NCBI GenBank assembly: GCA_019247695.1
Contig: JAFBAP010000152.1
Span: forward strand, 1-64,000
DNA: 64,000 nucleotides
From: Verrucomicrobiota bacterium
GTDB lineage: Bacteria; Verrucomicrobiota; Verrucomicrobiia; Chthoniobacterales; JAFAMB01
Direction of reading: 5' to 3'
The stretch's first letter is position 1; every line of letters starts with the position of its first letter. Made by a program: the position numbers and the translations under genes. Below the pieces are notes generated by a model that made no database searches, had not been told where the DNA came from, and saw nothing but the letters and a program-made list of their open reading frames with translations. Positions 57,050-64,000 of the stretch are shown here, piece after piece.

Positions 57050-58111
57050 TCAGCGGCGCAACGAAATCACAACCCCGCCGAGCCGTGCGTCCTTTTCCAT
57101 GTGACGGTGCGCCGCGGCGTATTGCTCCAGTCCGACAAAGACCCGATCGATCTTGGGCGAAAAGCGGCCCGCCGCCAAGGCGTTCGAAATAGAGTGCTTC
57201 GCACGCTCGACGGCTTCGGCCCTTGCCGGAAGGCCCAGTCTTGGATGGCCCGTAAAATCGAACACCCGGAAACTGGGGTGCACTTTGAGCCCCCGTAAGG
57301 CGCACGCGCCCAGGGGTAACGGCGTTCCGCTGTCCATGGCGCCCAGCTGGCCGTAGACGATGACCCAGCCGAAGCGTTTGGTTGCCCAGATGAGCTCTTC
57401 GAGACCGGGCCCGCCCACCGCGTCGTAAATCACTTCGGCCCCAAGCCCCTCAGTGCGTTCGAAAATGGCGTCAAGGATATCCTCACGGCCGGCGATGAGG
57501 ACTTCATCTGCTCCAGCGGCGAGCAGTCCTTCTCGTTTTCCCTCCGAACGCGTCACGGCGATGCTTTTAGCCCCGATGGCATGGATCGTTCGGAGGGCGG
57601 CAACGCCCATCGAAGAGCTGGCCGCGGTTACGACCACGTGTTGGCCCCTTTGGAGGGCGGCGAGTTCCACCAGCGCAAAGTAAGCCGTGAACAGCCCGGT
57701 ATTGGCAGCCGCCGCCTGTTCCGGGCTGAGGTTTTGCGGGTAGGCCAGCAGTGCGCCCTCCGGGTAGAGGATGGCCTCGCCGTGCGCCGTGTAGTCCAGG
57801 AGCGATACGGCGGGAAAGGTTGACACCTGGTCGCCCACCTTAAGGTATTTGACCTCGGGGCCCACCGCCTCAACCACCCCGGCAGCCTCGTAGCCGATTT
57901 GTGCAGGAAACACCGGCCCTTCGCAGTAAGCGCCCTGGCGCCAGAGCAGATCGATCCGGCTCAAAGCCAGGGCCTGCGCCCGGATGAGCACCTCGCTTCC
58001 GGCCGGCTTGGGCCGGCGAACGTCCTCGATCCTCAGTACCTCCGGGCCGCCCGTTTTATAGAAGCGGATCACTTTGGCGGTTTCGCCCGTGTCGGGTTGG
58101 GCCGTTGGCAC
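57050..58111 (-). CDS. zinc-independent quinone oxidoreductase-like (MDR superfamily)
   Basis: This 353-residue medium-chain dehydrogenase/reductase has the GroES-like N-terminal domain (EVLIRAQALALSRIDLL, GYEAAGVVEAVG) and the Rossmann domain (TAASSSMGVAALR, DAVGGPGLEEL). It lacks the structural zinc cysteines, so it resembles NADPH:quinone reductases. It probably reduces quinones or enones. It ends near 57050 with ISLRR. Confidence 0.88.
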   Translation of the reverse strand: MPTAQPDTGETAKVIRFYKTGGPEVLRIEDVRRPKPAGSEVLIRAQALALSRIDLLWRQGAYCEGPVFPAQIGYEAAGVVEAVGPEVKYLKVGDQVSTFPAVSLLDYTAHGEAILYPEGALLAYPQNLSPEQAAAANTGLFTAYFALVELAALQRGQHVVVTAASSSMGVAALRTIHAIGAKSIAVTRSEGKREGLLAAGADEVLIAGREDILDAIFERTEGLGAEVIYDAVGGPGLEELIWATKRFGWVIVYGQLGAMDSGTPLPLGACALRGLKVHPSFRVFDFTGHPRLGLPARAEAVERAKHSISNALAAGRFSPKIDRVFVGLEQYAAAHRHMEKDARLGGVVISLRR

Positions 58112-58425
58112 TTGAGGGCAGTTTACCCCGCTCGAACGCTTGCAGCGATGAGCCGAACCGGTCGTTTTTGTTAGTTCTAAAGGGCTATTCTGCCCGCACT
58201 CGACGGGTCGCTACCGTGCGTGACGGCGCAGGGCGTTTCATTTGGCGCCGGTGCCTGCTGCTCACTTGATGGGCCCTTTGACGAGCCCTTACACCAGTGC
58301 GGCACGCGCTGAAGACGCCTCGTCAGGCTGCATCATAGCGAGGTGTGCTTTTTGCTTTTCTGCGCCGTGCGCACCAATTCGCCTTTTGCTGGCTGATCAG
58401 GCAAAGACGGGTATAAGGTGCGGGG
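58112..58425. other. gene-free stretch
   Basis: No credible ORF, RNA or repeat is visible between the oxidoreductase start and the palindrome element at 58426. Confidence 0.4.
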
Positions 58426-58648
58426 TATGCGTCAGACGAACTCCAGGTCGATCTCCGGGGGGTGCGCCTTACCGCCAGGCAGAACGGTTGACGGGGGTGC
58501 GAGAGTCAAAGGCGCCGGGCCGAGAGGCCGGCGCCTTGAGGGCGCCGACCTCTTTGCCCCGTGATCTCTGCTCGAACGCCGTTCAACGGTTCTCCATGGC
58601 GTAAGGCGCAGCCATCGGAGACAAACCTGGAGTTGGTCTGACGCATAC
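58426..58648. repeat. 223-bp imperfect palindromic element
   Basis: The ends GTATGCGTCAGACGAACTCC and its complement match in 23 of 24 bases, and the similarity continues for about 60 bases into each side. A second 10-bp stem (AAGGCGCCGG/CCGGCGCCTT) lies at the centre. It carries no gene. It could be a MITE, an attC-like folded site or a processed RNA. Confidence 0.6.
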
Positions 58649-58877
58649 GCTCGAGGCCCGGAGCGGTTTCCCGAGGCAGAGACCGGGGGGCATGAATTTT
58701 TCGCTCTGTTCCCTGGGAAATCCCGGAAAAATACGCGGCATTAAGCGTTCCGCGTGGGCCTGAATTGTGACTGCAGGACAGGAAGAATTACTAACGATTG
58801 TGAAAGATTCCTAAAGATTAGGAAGGATTCCTAAAAAAACTTTGAGCTTGTCCGTACGATGTGCGTACAAGTGATTA

Positions 58878-58917
58878 TTAACCGTTATTAACCGTTGTTA
58901 ACCGTTGTTAACCGACG
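58878..58917 (+). promoter_or_regulatory. four 10-bp tandem repeats upstream of a toxin-antitoxin pair
   Basis: TTAACCGTT(A/G) repeats four times in helical phase, ending 24 bp before the antitoxin ATG; AGATTCCTAAAGATTAGG-type repeats and a CTTGT..CGTAC inverted repeat lie just before. This looks like an autoregulatory operator for the following operon. Confidence 0.55.
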
Positions 58918-58941
58918 GTGACTCGGATCAAAAGGGCCAGC

Positions 58942-59226
58942 ATGAACGCCACAAAATCGAGAAAAGAAGACCGCATCGAGCTGCGCGCCACGGCCGCGCA
59001 GAAGCGGATTTTGCAGGAGGCCGCAGATGCAACGCATGCGGATTTGAGCCAGTTCGTCTTGCGGGCCTCGCTGACGGAGGCGGAAATCATCCTCTCCAGC
59101 CGGTCCCTGTTCGTCCTCGATGACGATAAGTGGAACCGGCTTACGGAGATGTTGGATACCCCGGCCGCCGCGCCGAACGCCGCCCTGAAAGAGCTTTTGA
59201 CGGAGCCGAGCGCCCTGGAACGCTGA
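58942..59226 (+). CDS. DUF1778 antitoxin (TacA-like)
   Basis: The 94-residue protein starts MNATKSRKEDRIELRATAAQ. It is a ribbon-helix-helix DUF1778 antitoxin with LSQFVLRASLTEAE; it binds DNA through the N-terminus and the GNAT toxin through the C-terminus. The start at 58942 fits family members; a GTG lies at 58918. The toxin follows after nine bases. Confidence 0.85.
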   Translation: MNATKSRKEDRIELRATAAQKRILQEAADATHADLSQFVLRASLTEAEIILSSRSLFVLDDDKWNRLTEMLDTPAAAPNAALKELLTEPSALER

Positions 59227-59235
59227 CCCTGCCTT

Positions 59236-59736
59236 ATGTACGGGTCGCCGGTCCCGATCGGGAATTTTCACGTTGTCGAATCTTTCGACTGCGGTAAAGA
59301 GCCGCTCGACGTCTTTCTCAAAAAATACGCGAGCCAAAACGAGGTACGCTTCTTGAGCCGCACGTTCGTGATCGCGGGCCGAGACAACCGCGTGGTGGGC
59401 TACTACACCTTAGCTGCGGCGGGGGTGGCGCATGAAGAGGCCCCCCTTGAGCTCAAAAAGCGGCTCCCCAAATACCCCATCCCGATGATCCTCCTGGCCC
59501 GTTTGGCGATCGACAGAAACGTTCAGGGGCAAGGGCTGGGCGCCGCACTCTTAAAGGACGCGTTCCGAAAGGCGGCTGCGGTCAGCGAGATCGTGGGCGC
59601 CCGGGCTTTGCTCGTTCATGCCAAAGACGAAGAGGCCAAGGCTTGGTACAAGAAATACGGTTTTGTCGCAAGCCCCACCGACCCGCTGCACCTGTTCTTG
59701 CCGATGGAAACGATCAAGGGAATTCTCCCGCCCTGA
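59236..59736 (+). CDS. GNAT acetyltransferase toxin (TacT-like)
   Basis: The 166-residue GNAT protein has the acetyl-CoA loop in RNVQGQGLGAALLKDAF and the aromatic KAWYKKYGFVAS segment. TacT-type toxins acetylate the amino group of charged tRNAs and stop translation. It is co-transcribed with the DUF1778 antitoxin. No truncation is apparent. Confidence 0.88.
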   Translation: MYGSPVPIGNFHVVESFDCGKEPLDVFLKKYASQNEVRFLSRTFVIAGRDNRVVGYYTLAAAGVAHEEAPLELKKRLPKYPIPMILLARLAIDRNVQGQGLGAALLKDAFRKAAAVSEIVGARALLVHAKDEEAKAWYKKYGFVASPTDPLHLFLPMETIKGILPP

Positions 59737-59895
59737 CGATCGTCGGCGCGCACTCTGCGACCAGGCGCTCGGCGCGGTCCGGCCGGGGCGTTTCGCCACC
59801 CTTGCCAGCGCTGGCTGAAGCGTTGTTGCCCTTTTAAAGCGGCCTCAAAACCGGCTCTGCGCACCGATCCGGCCGGGGATTGCTTCACTTCTTTC

Positions 59896-60099
59896 ATGCC
59901 TTTCATAAAAAAGTGCCCAAAGATGAGCGACTCCGCCTGCACCCGCGTTTCGGTATGGCTGCCGGGGCTGACCCGTCAGGACCGTCTATTCCTGTGGTGG
60001 CTGGCGTACCGGTGCCCGGAATGCCCGATCGACCTCGCCACCCTGTCGGCGGCCTGCCAGACATGCCGTACCCGTACCCGCGGGCGCTCGAGCTCGTGA
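59896..60099 (+). CDS. possible small cysteine-rich protein
   Basis: A 67-codon frame contains YRCPECPIDLATLSAACQTC, two CxxC pairs that could bind zinc. Start and ribosome site are weak. It overlaps the next ORF in another frame, so at most one may be real, or both are parts of a decayed gene. Confidence 0.3.
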   Translation: MPFIKKCPKMSDSACTRVSVWLPGLTRQDRLFLWWLAYRCPECPIDLATLSAACQTCRTRTRGRSSS

Positions 60100-60269
60100 C
60101 GCAGTACCCGCAAGCCTGGGCACGCATGCTCGAGAAACGCCGTGCCCGCATCCTGAAGCTGGCCGACCCGCACACCACGGCATGCCGGGTTTCTGGCGCG
60201 CTGATTGCCGATCTGAAATGCCGACCCCTGCGGAGGTACCGGAAGGTGCGTCAAACCGGGCTGCTGTGA
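60063..60269 (+). CDS. possible small basic protein
   Basis: A 68-codon frame reads MPYPYPRALELVTQYPQA and RARILKLADPHTTACR. Sequence is plausible but unrecognised; no clear ribosome site. It overlaps the previous ORF. Confidence 0.3.
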   Translation: MPYPYPRALELVTQYPQAWARMLEKRRARILKLADPHTTACRVSGALIADLKCRPLRRYRKVRQTGLL

Positions 60270-60415
60270 CGGGCCGAAAAAACCTCACGCACGCGAAGCG
60301 ATCACGGGAAACTCAGCCGCGTTTCGAGACCTGAAAGGGAAAAAACGTGCAAGCAATGTGCAAGCAGGCTGAAGGGCTGTAAGGGGGTGTTTCATAAGTG
60401 CCTCAGGCTGAGGCG

Positions 60416-60459
60416 TGCACCCGGCATGATTCGAACATGCAACCTTCTGATCCGTAGTC
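60416..60459 (-). other. 3' portion of a tRNA-Arg(ACG) gene, probable attachment-site scar
   Basis: On the minus strand GACTACGGATCAGA (anticodon loop with ACG and 3' anticodon stem), the T arm GCATGTTCGAATCATGC and the acceptor 3' strand CGGGTGC are all present, but the 5' half of the tRNA is missing. Integrases commonly recombine at exactly this anticodon-loop-to-3'-end segment. The geometry implies that the inserted element lies to the right. Confidence 0.7.
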
Positions 60460-61017
60460 TTTAGGTGCCGGTGACCCGGCCTGAGGCGACGTGACCCGAT
60501 ATGACCACTAAAGTGGCTGATGGACAATGGGTTACCACCAGTCCAGAGTTTCGCCGATCGGGTCATAACCGGTCATAAACCCGCAGACATGAACCAAAAA
60601 AGTGTCCAAGCATCGGGTTTGCTTGGACACTTTCCCAAAACACTTTTCCAAAACTGACGTCCGGTATTGGCGGTGAGCGATTTTCGCCAGAGGCACATGC
60701 GCGGGAGTAAGGTTCTACTCATGAAAATTGGTCCGTGAAATTCGGAGCACGATAGAACGGTACGCGAGGGCCTTTCGCGCCGAACAAGCGAAATGATCAG
60801 CCAAAGATTCGGCGTTTTCACCGCACGCGTATTCCGTTTCCGGAGACTCGCGTCGCAGCCGACCGCTCGCGAATCATCATGACTCGTGTGCCCGCTTCGC
60901 CTCCGTTTCGGGCCCTTGTGTGCTCCGCTGGCGCAACCGGCCAGCGAGTGCAGAGGGTCCTGAACGATTCCTGATCAGGCGGCAACTCGGAACCGTGCTA
61001 TCTTTGGAACGCCCGCC
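60460..61017. other. gene-free stretch with a strong hairpin
   Basis: AGTGTCCAAGC and GCTTGGACACT at 60601-60631 form an 11-bp stem. Inverted copies of TGACCCGAT / ATCGGGTCA lie at about 60491 and 60557. These could be recombinase arm sites or a terminator. ORFs here look spurious. Confidence 0.4.
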
Positions 61018-61257
61018 ATGAATTTTGCAGAATATTTTGAGCGTGATCCCGCGATCTGCGGCGGAGAACCGGTCCTCAAAGGGACGTGCGTCACCTTACG
61101 GACCGTCTTGGCCAGCCTCGCGGAGGGTAGCTCTTTCGAACAGATCCTGGAGGACTATCCCTCCCTTACCCCAGATCAACTGCGGGCAGCGGTGGCTTTT
61201 GCGGCGGCCTCCGCCAAAAAAGACTTGCCGGCCCAAGTGACGCCAGCCCTCGGGTGA
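61018..61257 (+). CDS. DUF433 antitoxin
   Basis: The 79-residue protein has the DUF433 pattern DPAICGGEPVLKGTCVTLRT and DYPSLTPDQLRAAV, a small winged/HTH-type fold. It is usually the antitoxin partner of a DUF5615 PIN-like protein, as here. Stop and next start overlap by four bases. Confidence 0.88.
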   Translation: MNFAEYFERDPAICGGEPVLKGTCVTLRTVLASLAEGSSFEQILEDYPSLTPDQLRAAVAFAAASAKKDLPAQVTPALG

Positions 61258-61610
61258 AGATGAAACTCGACGAGAATATCCCCGTCTCTCTGGTGCGGGT
61301 TCTCGCGGGGCTCGGGCACGATGTACAGACCGTCCACGCGGAAGGCTTGGTGGGGCGAAAGGACCAGGAGATTTGGAGCCGCTGCCAGGCCGAAGGCCGA
61401 CTGCTCATCACGCAGGATTTGGATTTCTCTGACGCGCGGCGGTTCCAGCCCGGGACCCACGCCGGGCTCGTGCTGGTTCGCTTGCAGCAGCCGGGGCGAA
61501 GCGGGTTGATAAATGTCCTATCCTGGGTTTTCCGAGCCTATGACGTGGAGGGCTGGAGAGGCTGCTTTGTGATCGTATCTGACACGAAGGTTCGGGTGCG
61601 GCGGAGTTGA
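61254..61610 (+). CDS. DUF5615 PIN-like toxin
   Basis: The 118-residue protein begins MKMKLDENIP with the PIN-like acidic residue Asp6, then VLAGLGHDVQTV and LLITQDLDFSDARRF, as in DUF5615. It is the presumed RNA-cleaving toxin. GTG at 61254 overlaps the antitoxin stop; ATG at 61260 is an alternative. Confidence 0.88.
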   Translation: MKMKLDENIPVSLVRVLAGLGHDVQTVHAEGLVGRKDQEIWSRCQAEGRLLITQDLDFSDARRFQPGTHAGLVLVRLQQPGRSGLINVLSWVFRAYDVEGWRGCFVIVSDTKVRVRRS

Positions 61611-61974
61611 GGGGTCCCGGCGGCCAGCGGCAAAGGCAACGAGACCTGGACCTGCGTCAAGATCCTAAGGCGGTCGACAAACGCTTGGGGTCCTGATTAT
61701 TTTTTGGGCTCGGAAGGCAGCCGGTAACGCGGCTCGCCGCATTACCGCCGGGTCGATGGGGTGAAAAACCGTGCTTGCGTGATCTGCACATCATCATCAA
61801 AGACATCCCGGGATAATTGGCCCGAGGGACGATTACGGAAGCGATCGTTGTCGATTTTCCCGAATTGACCAAGCAAGGCGCGCTGGTTTGTCGGACCCGC
61901 CACGCGGCGGATTAAGAAAAGCAATCCATTGCCACATGAGCCTCAACGACTTGCCGCTGCGCAATCGGCCCCTC
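61611..61974. other. gene-free stretch
   Basis: Short minus-strand frames are present but overlap each other, and none is recognised. It may hold the 3' end of a decayed gene. Confidence 0.35.
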
Positions 61975-63177
61975 TCAGGTTCTGTCGCGGGCATCCGAAG
62001 ACGTTCCGCCCTCAGAGAAAAGGTCCTGGTCATTTCCTGGCGGTCCACACAGTTGGTAGCCCAGTTGGCGATAGGTAGCCAAGCGTTTGCGATGCATCGA
62101 CACGGTTAAGGGATTGTCGGTCTCGACATAATCGTAGATGCGGACATCCGTCTTGCCGGAAGAGCGCCTATGCAATCGTCCTGCGTATTGGATGAGCCGT
62201 CCGGTAAAGGAGATCGGCATGGCAAGCACAAGGGTGTTTAACTCCGGGAGGTCAAACCCCCCTCCGAGGAAGGAGGAGGTGGCAAAGAGGACGAACGGTT
62301 TACCCTCGCCGGCCAATCGGTGAAGTTCTTGGAACAGCGCCCGGCGTTGCTTTTTCCCCACGGACCCATCGATCCGAAAAAGCGCGTCGCCAACGTCGCC
62401 GAGACGTTCGCGGGTGAGGCTCTGCAGGCATTGGAGATGGTCCTTTCGGTCGCTTAACACCGCGCAGAACCGCTTCTCGCCAATCGCACTGGCCACGTCC
62501 GCCACGATGCTTCGGTTGCGTTCCGGCGAATTGACAAGCCCCTGCCAGACCAGATGAATCGGCGCTCGCTGCTCCGGCAACCCCAGCACAAGCTGGCGGA
62601 CAATCAGGGTGCGCGCCACCGCATCGTCATGGTCCATTTCGATCCGGTGACGGATCGGTCCGCACTGAAGATAGAGAATCTTTTGGAGCCCGTCCTTGCG
62701 AACGGGCGTGGCCGTCAACCCGAGGGTAAACCGGGCAGGGCACTCCTTGAGAGTGGCTTCAAAAGAGGCGGCGGGCACATGGTGGCATTCGTCGATGATG
62801 AGGTGGCTGTAATCAGCAAACAGTGCTGCAGCGGAGTCGGCTCTGGCCACCGCCTGCAGCATCCCGAGAGCGAGCGGCGCGCCGGTGTGGCGGGATGATT
62901 GAAGAATGTGAATGGCGGATTTCTCAAGGCCCAGGAATGCTTGAAGCTGGGCTCGCCATTGCTCCAGCAGCGGCCTTCGGTGCACCAGAATCAAAGTCGA
63001 TACCGCTCGGGCCGCGATGGCGGCGCATGCAATGACGGTTTTTCCGGACCCGGGGGGTGCCACCAGCACGCCGTCCTCGTGCTCAAGCAAGGCGTTAAGC
63101 GCGACGCGTTGAGCTTCGGTCAGCTTGCCGGTGAACGAAAATGGGACGGCGTTTGCCGGCGGACGCTCATCGGACAT
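61975..63177 (-). CDS. TOTE-type SF2 helicase
   Basis: This 400-residue helicase has Walker A APPGSGKTVIA, the DEAD/DEAH-like box LIIDECHH, TATPVRKDG, and GRLIQYAGRLHR (motif VI). In the TOTE conflict family this module continues in-frame from the AEP primase. Here the primase frame ends at 63167 and the helicase ATG at 63177 overlaps it by 11 bases in another frame. The C-terminus contains VETDNPL and ends LFSEGGTSS. Confidence 0.82.
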   Translation of the reverse strand: MSDERPPANAVPFSFTGKLTEAQRVALNALLEHEDGVLVAPPGSGKTVIACAAIAARAVSTLILVHRRPLLEQWRAQLQAFLGLEKSAIHILQSSRHTGAPLALGMLQAVARADSAAALFADYSHLIIDECHHVPAASFEATLKECPARFTLGLTATPVRKDGLQKILYLQCGPIRHRIEMDHDDAVARTLIVRQLVLGLPEQRAPIHLVWQGLVNSPERNRSIVADVASAIGEKRFCAVLSDRKDHLQCLQSLTRERLGDVGDALFRIDGSVGKKQRRALFQELHRLAGEGKPFVLFATSSFLGGGFDLPELNTLVLAMPISFTGRLIQYAGRLHRRSSGKTDVRIYDYVETDNPLTVSMHRKRLATYRQLGYQLCGPPGNDQDLFSEGGTSSDARDRT

Positions 63178-64000
63178 GGCGAGGGTGCCGCCGGCCTTGA
63201 AGGAGTGATCGGATTTGAGCGAGCGTGCCACGTGGCAGGATGAGGTGACCCGGCCGGGTGGCTCCGCAGAAGATAAAGCGCGGCGTGTTGTAGGTCGGGA
63301 ACCGCAGCCGTTGCTTCTCATAAAAAATGGGATTGGCGAAGGTGGCTAACCGTCGCAGCGAGGCGATGAGACAAGCCGGCAGACTTTCGGTTTTGACTTC
63401 GATGTTCGCCGTGCGTCGTGCGGTAACGACGCCGTTGAAGATGCCATCCGGGACAGAAGCGGGAATGACGTCCAGGGCCTTCTCGTCGTACCGCAGCGAG
63501 AAGCTGTCCGGTGGGTGATCGAAGCTGGCATCGTCACTTAGCGGGCCGATGCAATCGAGCACGCTGCGCAGTTCGTCCGGAGAAACCTTGCGGACTTGGC
63601 TGAGGTAACGCCACTGGTCCGGGATCGGTGAAAGCCTCTCGTCGAGAAACACCGTGTTGCCGTGTTCTCGGGGCAGTTTCTGCAAGGGTAACGCAATCAG
63701 GTTTCCAAACCCGCCTTCGGGCAGCGTATCTTGGTTGGGGAAAAATCGATCATAGGTGCTCAGCTTGATGCCGGGATGGGAGCAGGAAGCCTTGGCCGTG
63801 ATGAGGGTGGCTAGCCGGCTAGCCAGCGACGCAGCCACAGGCGATGTGAAGAAAATCCAGGCATGGGCGCCTTGGCCGGACCGTGAACGCTCGATACTGG
63901 CTTCGACGCCGAGCGCCGCGGCAGCATCTCGGTAAGCGGCCACGTCAGCCTCCCAACCCTCCCCGTCGAAATCCGCTGCCAGGAACGTGCAGGTGTTATC
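63167..64000 (-). CDS. TOTE conflict-system archaeo-eukaryotic primase domain protein (partial)
   Basis: The frame runs in from the right edge. At the edge it reads FLAADFDGEGW with the DxD metal motif, then IERSRSGQGAHAWIFF, the family His motif, followed by LIALPLQ and a C-terminal FCGATRPGHLILPRGTL. TOTE systems use an AEP primase, a helicase and often a nuclease against invading DNA. The protein stops shortly after the LPRG segment, where the helicase normally continues. The N-terminal part lies outside the window. Confidence 0.8.
   Translation of the reverse strand, partial: DNTCTFLAADFDGEGWEADVAAYRDAAAALGVEASIERSRSGQGAHAWIFFTSPVAASLASRLATLITAKASCSHPGIKLSTYDRFFPNQDTLPEGGFGNLIALPLQKLPREHGNTVFLDERLSPIPDQWRYLSQVRKVSPDELRSVLDCIGPLSDDASFDHPPDSFSLRYDEKALDVIPASVPDGIFNGVVTARRTANIEVKTESLPACLIASLRRLATFANPIFYEKQRLRFPTYNTPRFIFCGATRPGHLILPRGTLAQIRSLLQGRRHPRHVR

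Noticed and set aside
60416-60459. A complete tRNA gene
   Set aside because: The acceptor 5' strand, D arm and 5' anticodon stem are missing from the adjacent sequence.
60573-60821. 82-residue minus-strand ORF
   Set aside because: It runs through the strong hairpin, has no recognisable sequence, and weak start context.

Overview
The window is high-GC bacterial chromosome with no phage or plasmid backbone. Signature-independent hints point to a soil-type member of the Verrucomicrobiota/Planctomycetota group: DUF1573, DUF5107 and nucleoside-symporter-like MFS proteins, CHASE2/CHAT signalling genes, and very many intergenic composite repeats built around AACGGGCC, CTGAAGGGGCGG and GGGACTTCAGTCCC modules. 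No rRNA or intact tRNA is present, so this assignment is an inference.

Layout. 0.3-3.2 kb: a class I glutamine amidotransferase, a pentapeptide-repeat protein with a TIR-like C-terminus and a DUF1573 lipid/periplasm-type protein. 3.3-8.0 kb: a complete Liv-type ABC importer operon (minus strand). 8.2-13.0 kb: a tightly packed three-gene operon encoding a secreted protein, a CHASE2 membrane sensor and a TPR-CHAT protease-like protein. 14.0-22.3 kb: a minus-strand sugar operon (DUF5107-TPR protein, AraF/AraG/AraH-type importer, GalM). 22.5-27 kb: repeats, a decayed HNH-gene fragment, small ORFs and an MFS transporter. 27.0-29.6 kb: a translationally coupled kinase-fold gene and an enolase paralogue that has lost a catalytic histidine. 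29.9-33.2 kb: a CHAT-metallo-beta-lactamase fusion. 34.1-38.5 kb: an RND efflux pair. 39.6-51.6 kb: a defence-like stretch (a DUF4011/helicase/Vsr-like giant protein, a PD-(D/E)XK nuclease, a structured RNA with a pseudoknot and terminator upstream of an unknown gene, a methyltransferase-HNH fusion, an antitoxin whose ParE toxin is cut off by a repeat, and a decayed tyrosine-recombinase tail). 51.6-58.1 kb: an AraC regulator and a decaying oxidoreductase cluster with several pseudogenes. 58.4-61.6 kb: two toxin-antitoxin pairs, a large imperfect palindrome and the 3' part of a tRNA-Arg gene that looks like an integration scar. 62.0-64.0 kb: a TOTE-type primase/helicase system, split in two frames and running off the right edge.

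The core metabolic and transport operons alternate with accessory conflict genes. The best candidates for something undescribed are the CHAT-MBL fusion (29.9-33.2 kb), the structured RNA plus unknown protein at 47.4-48.3 kb beside the methyltransferase-HNH fusion, and the CHASE2/CHAT operon. All functional statements come from reading motifs; no database search was possible.
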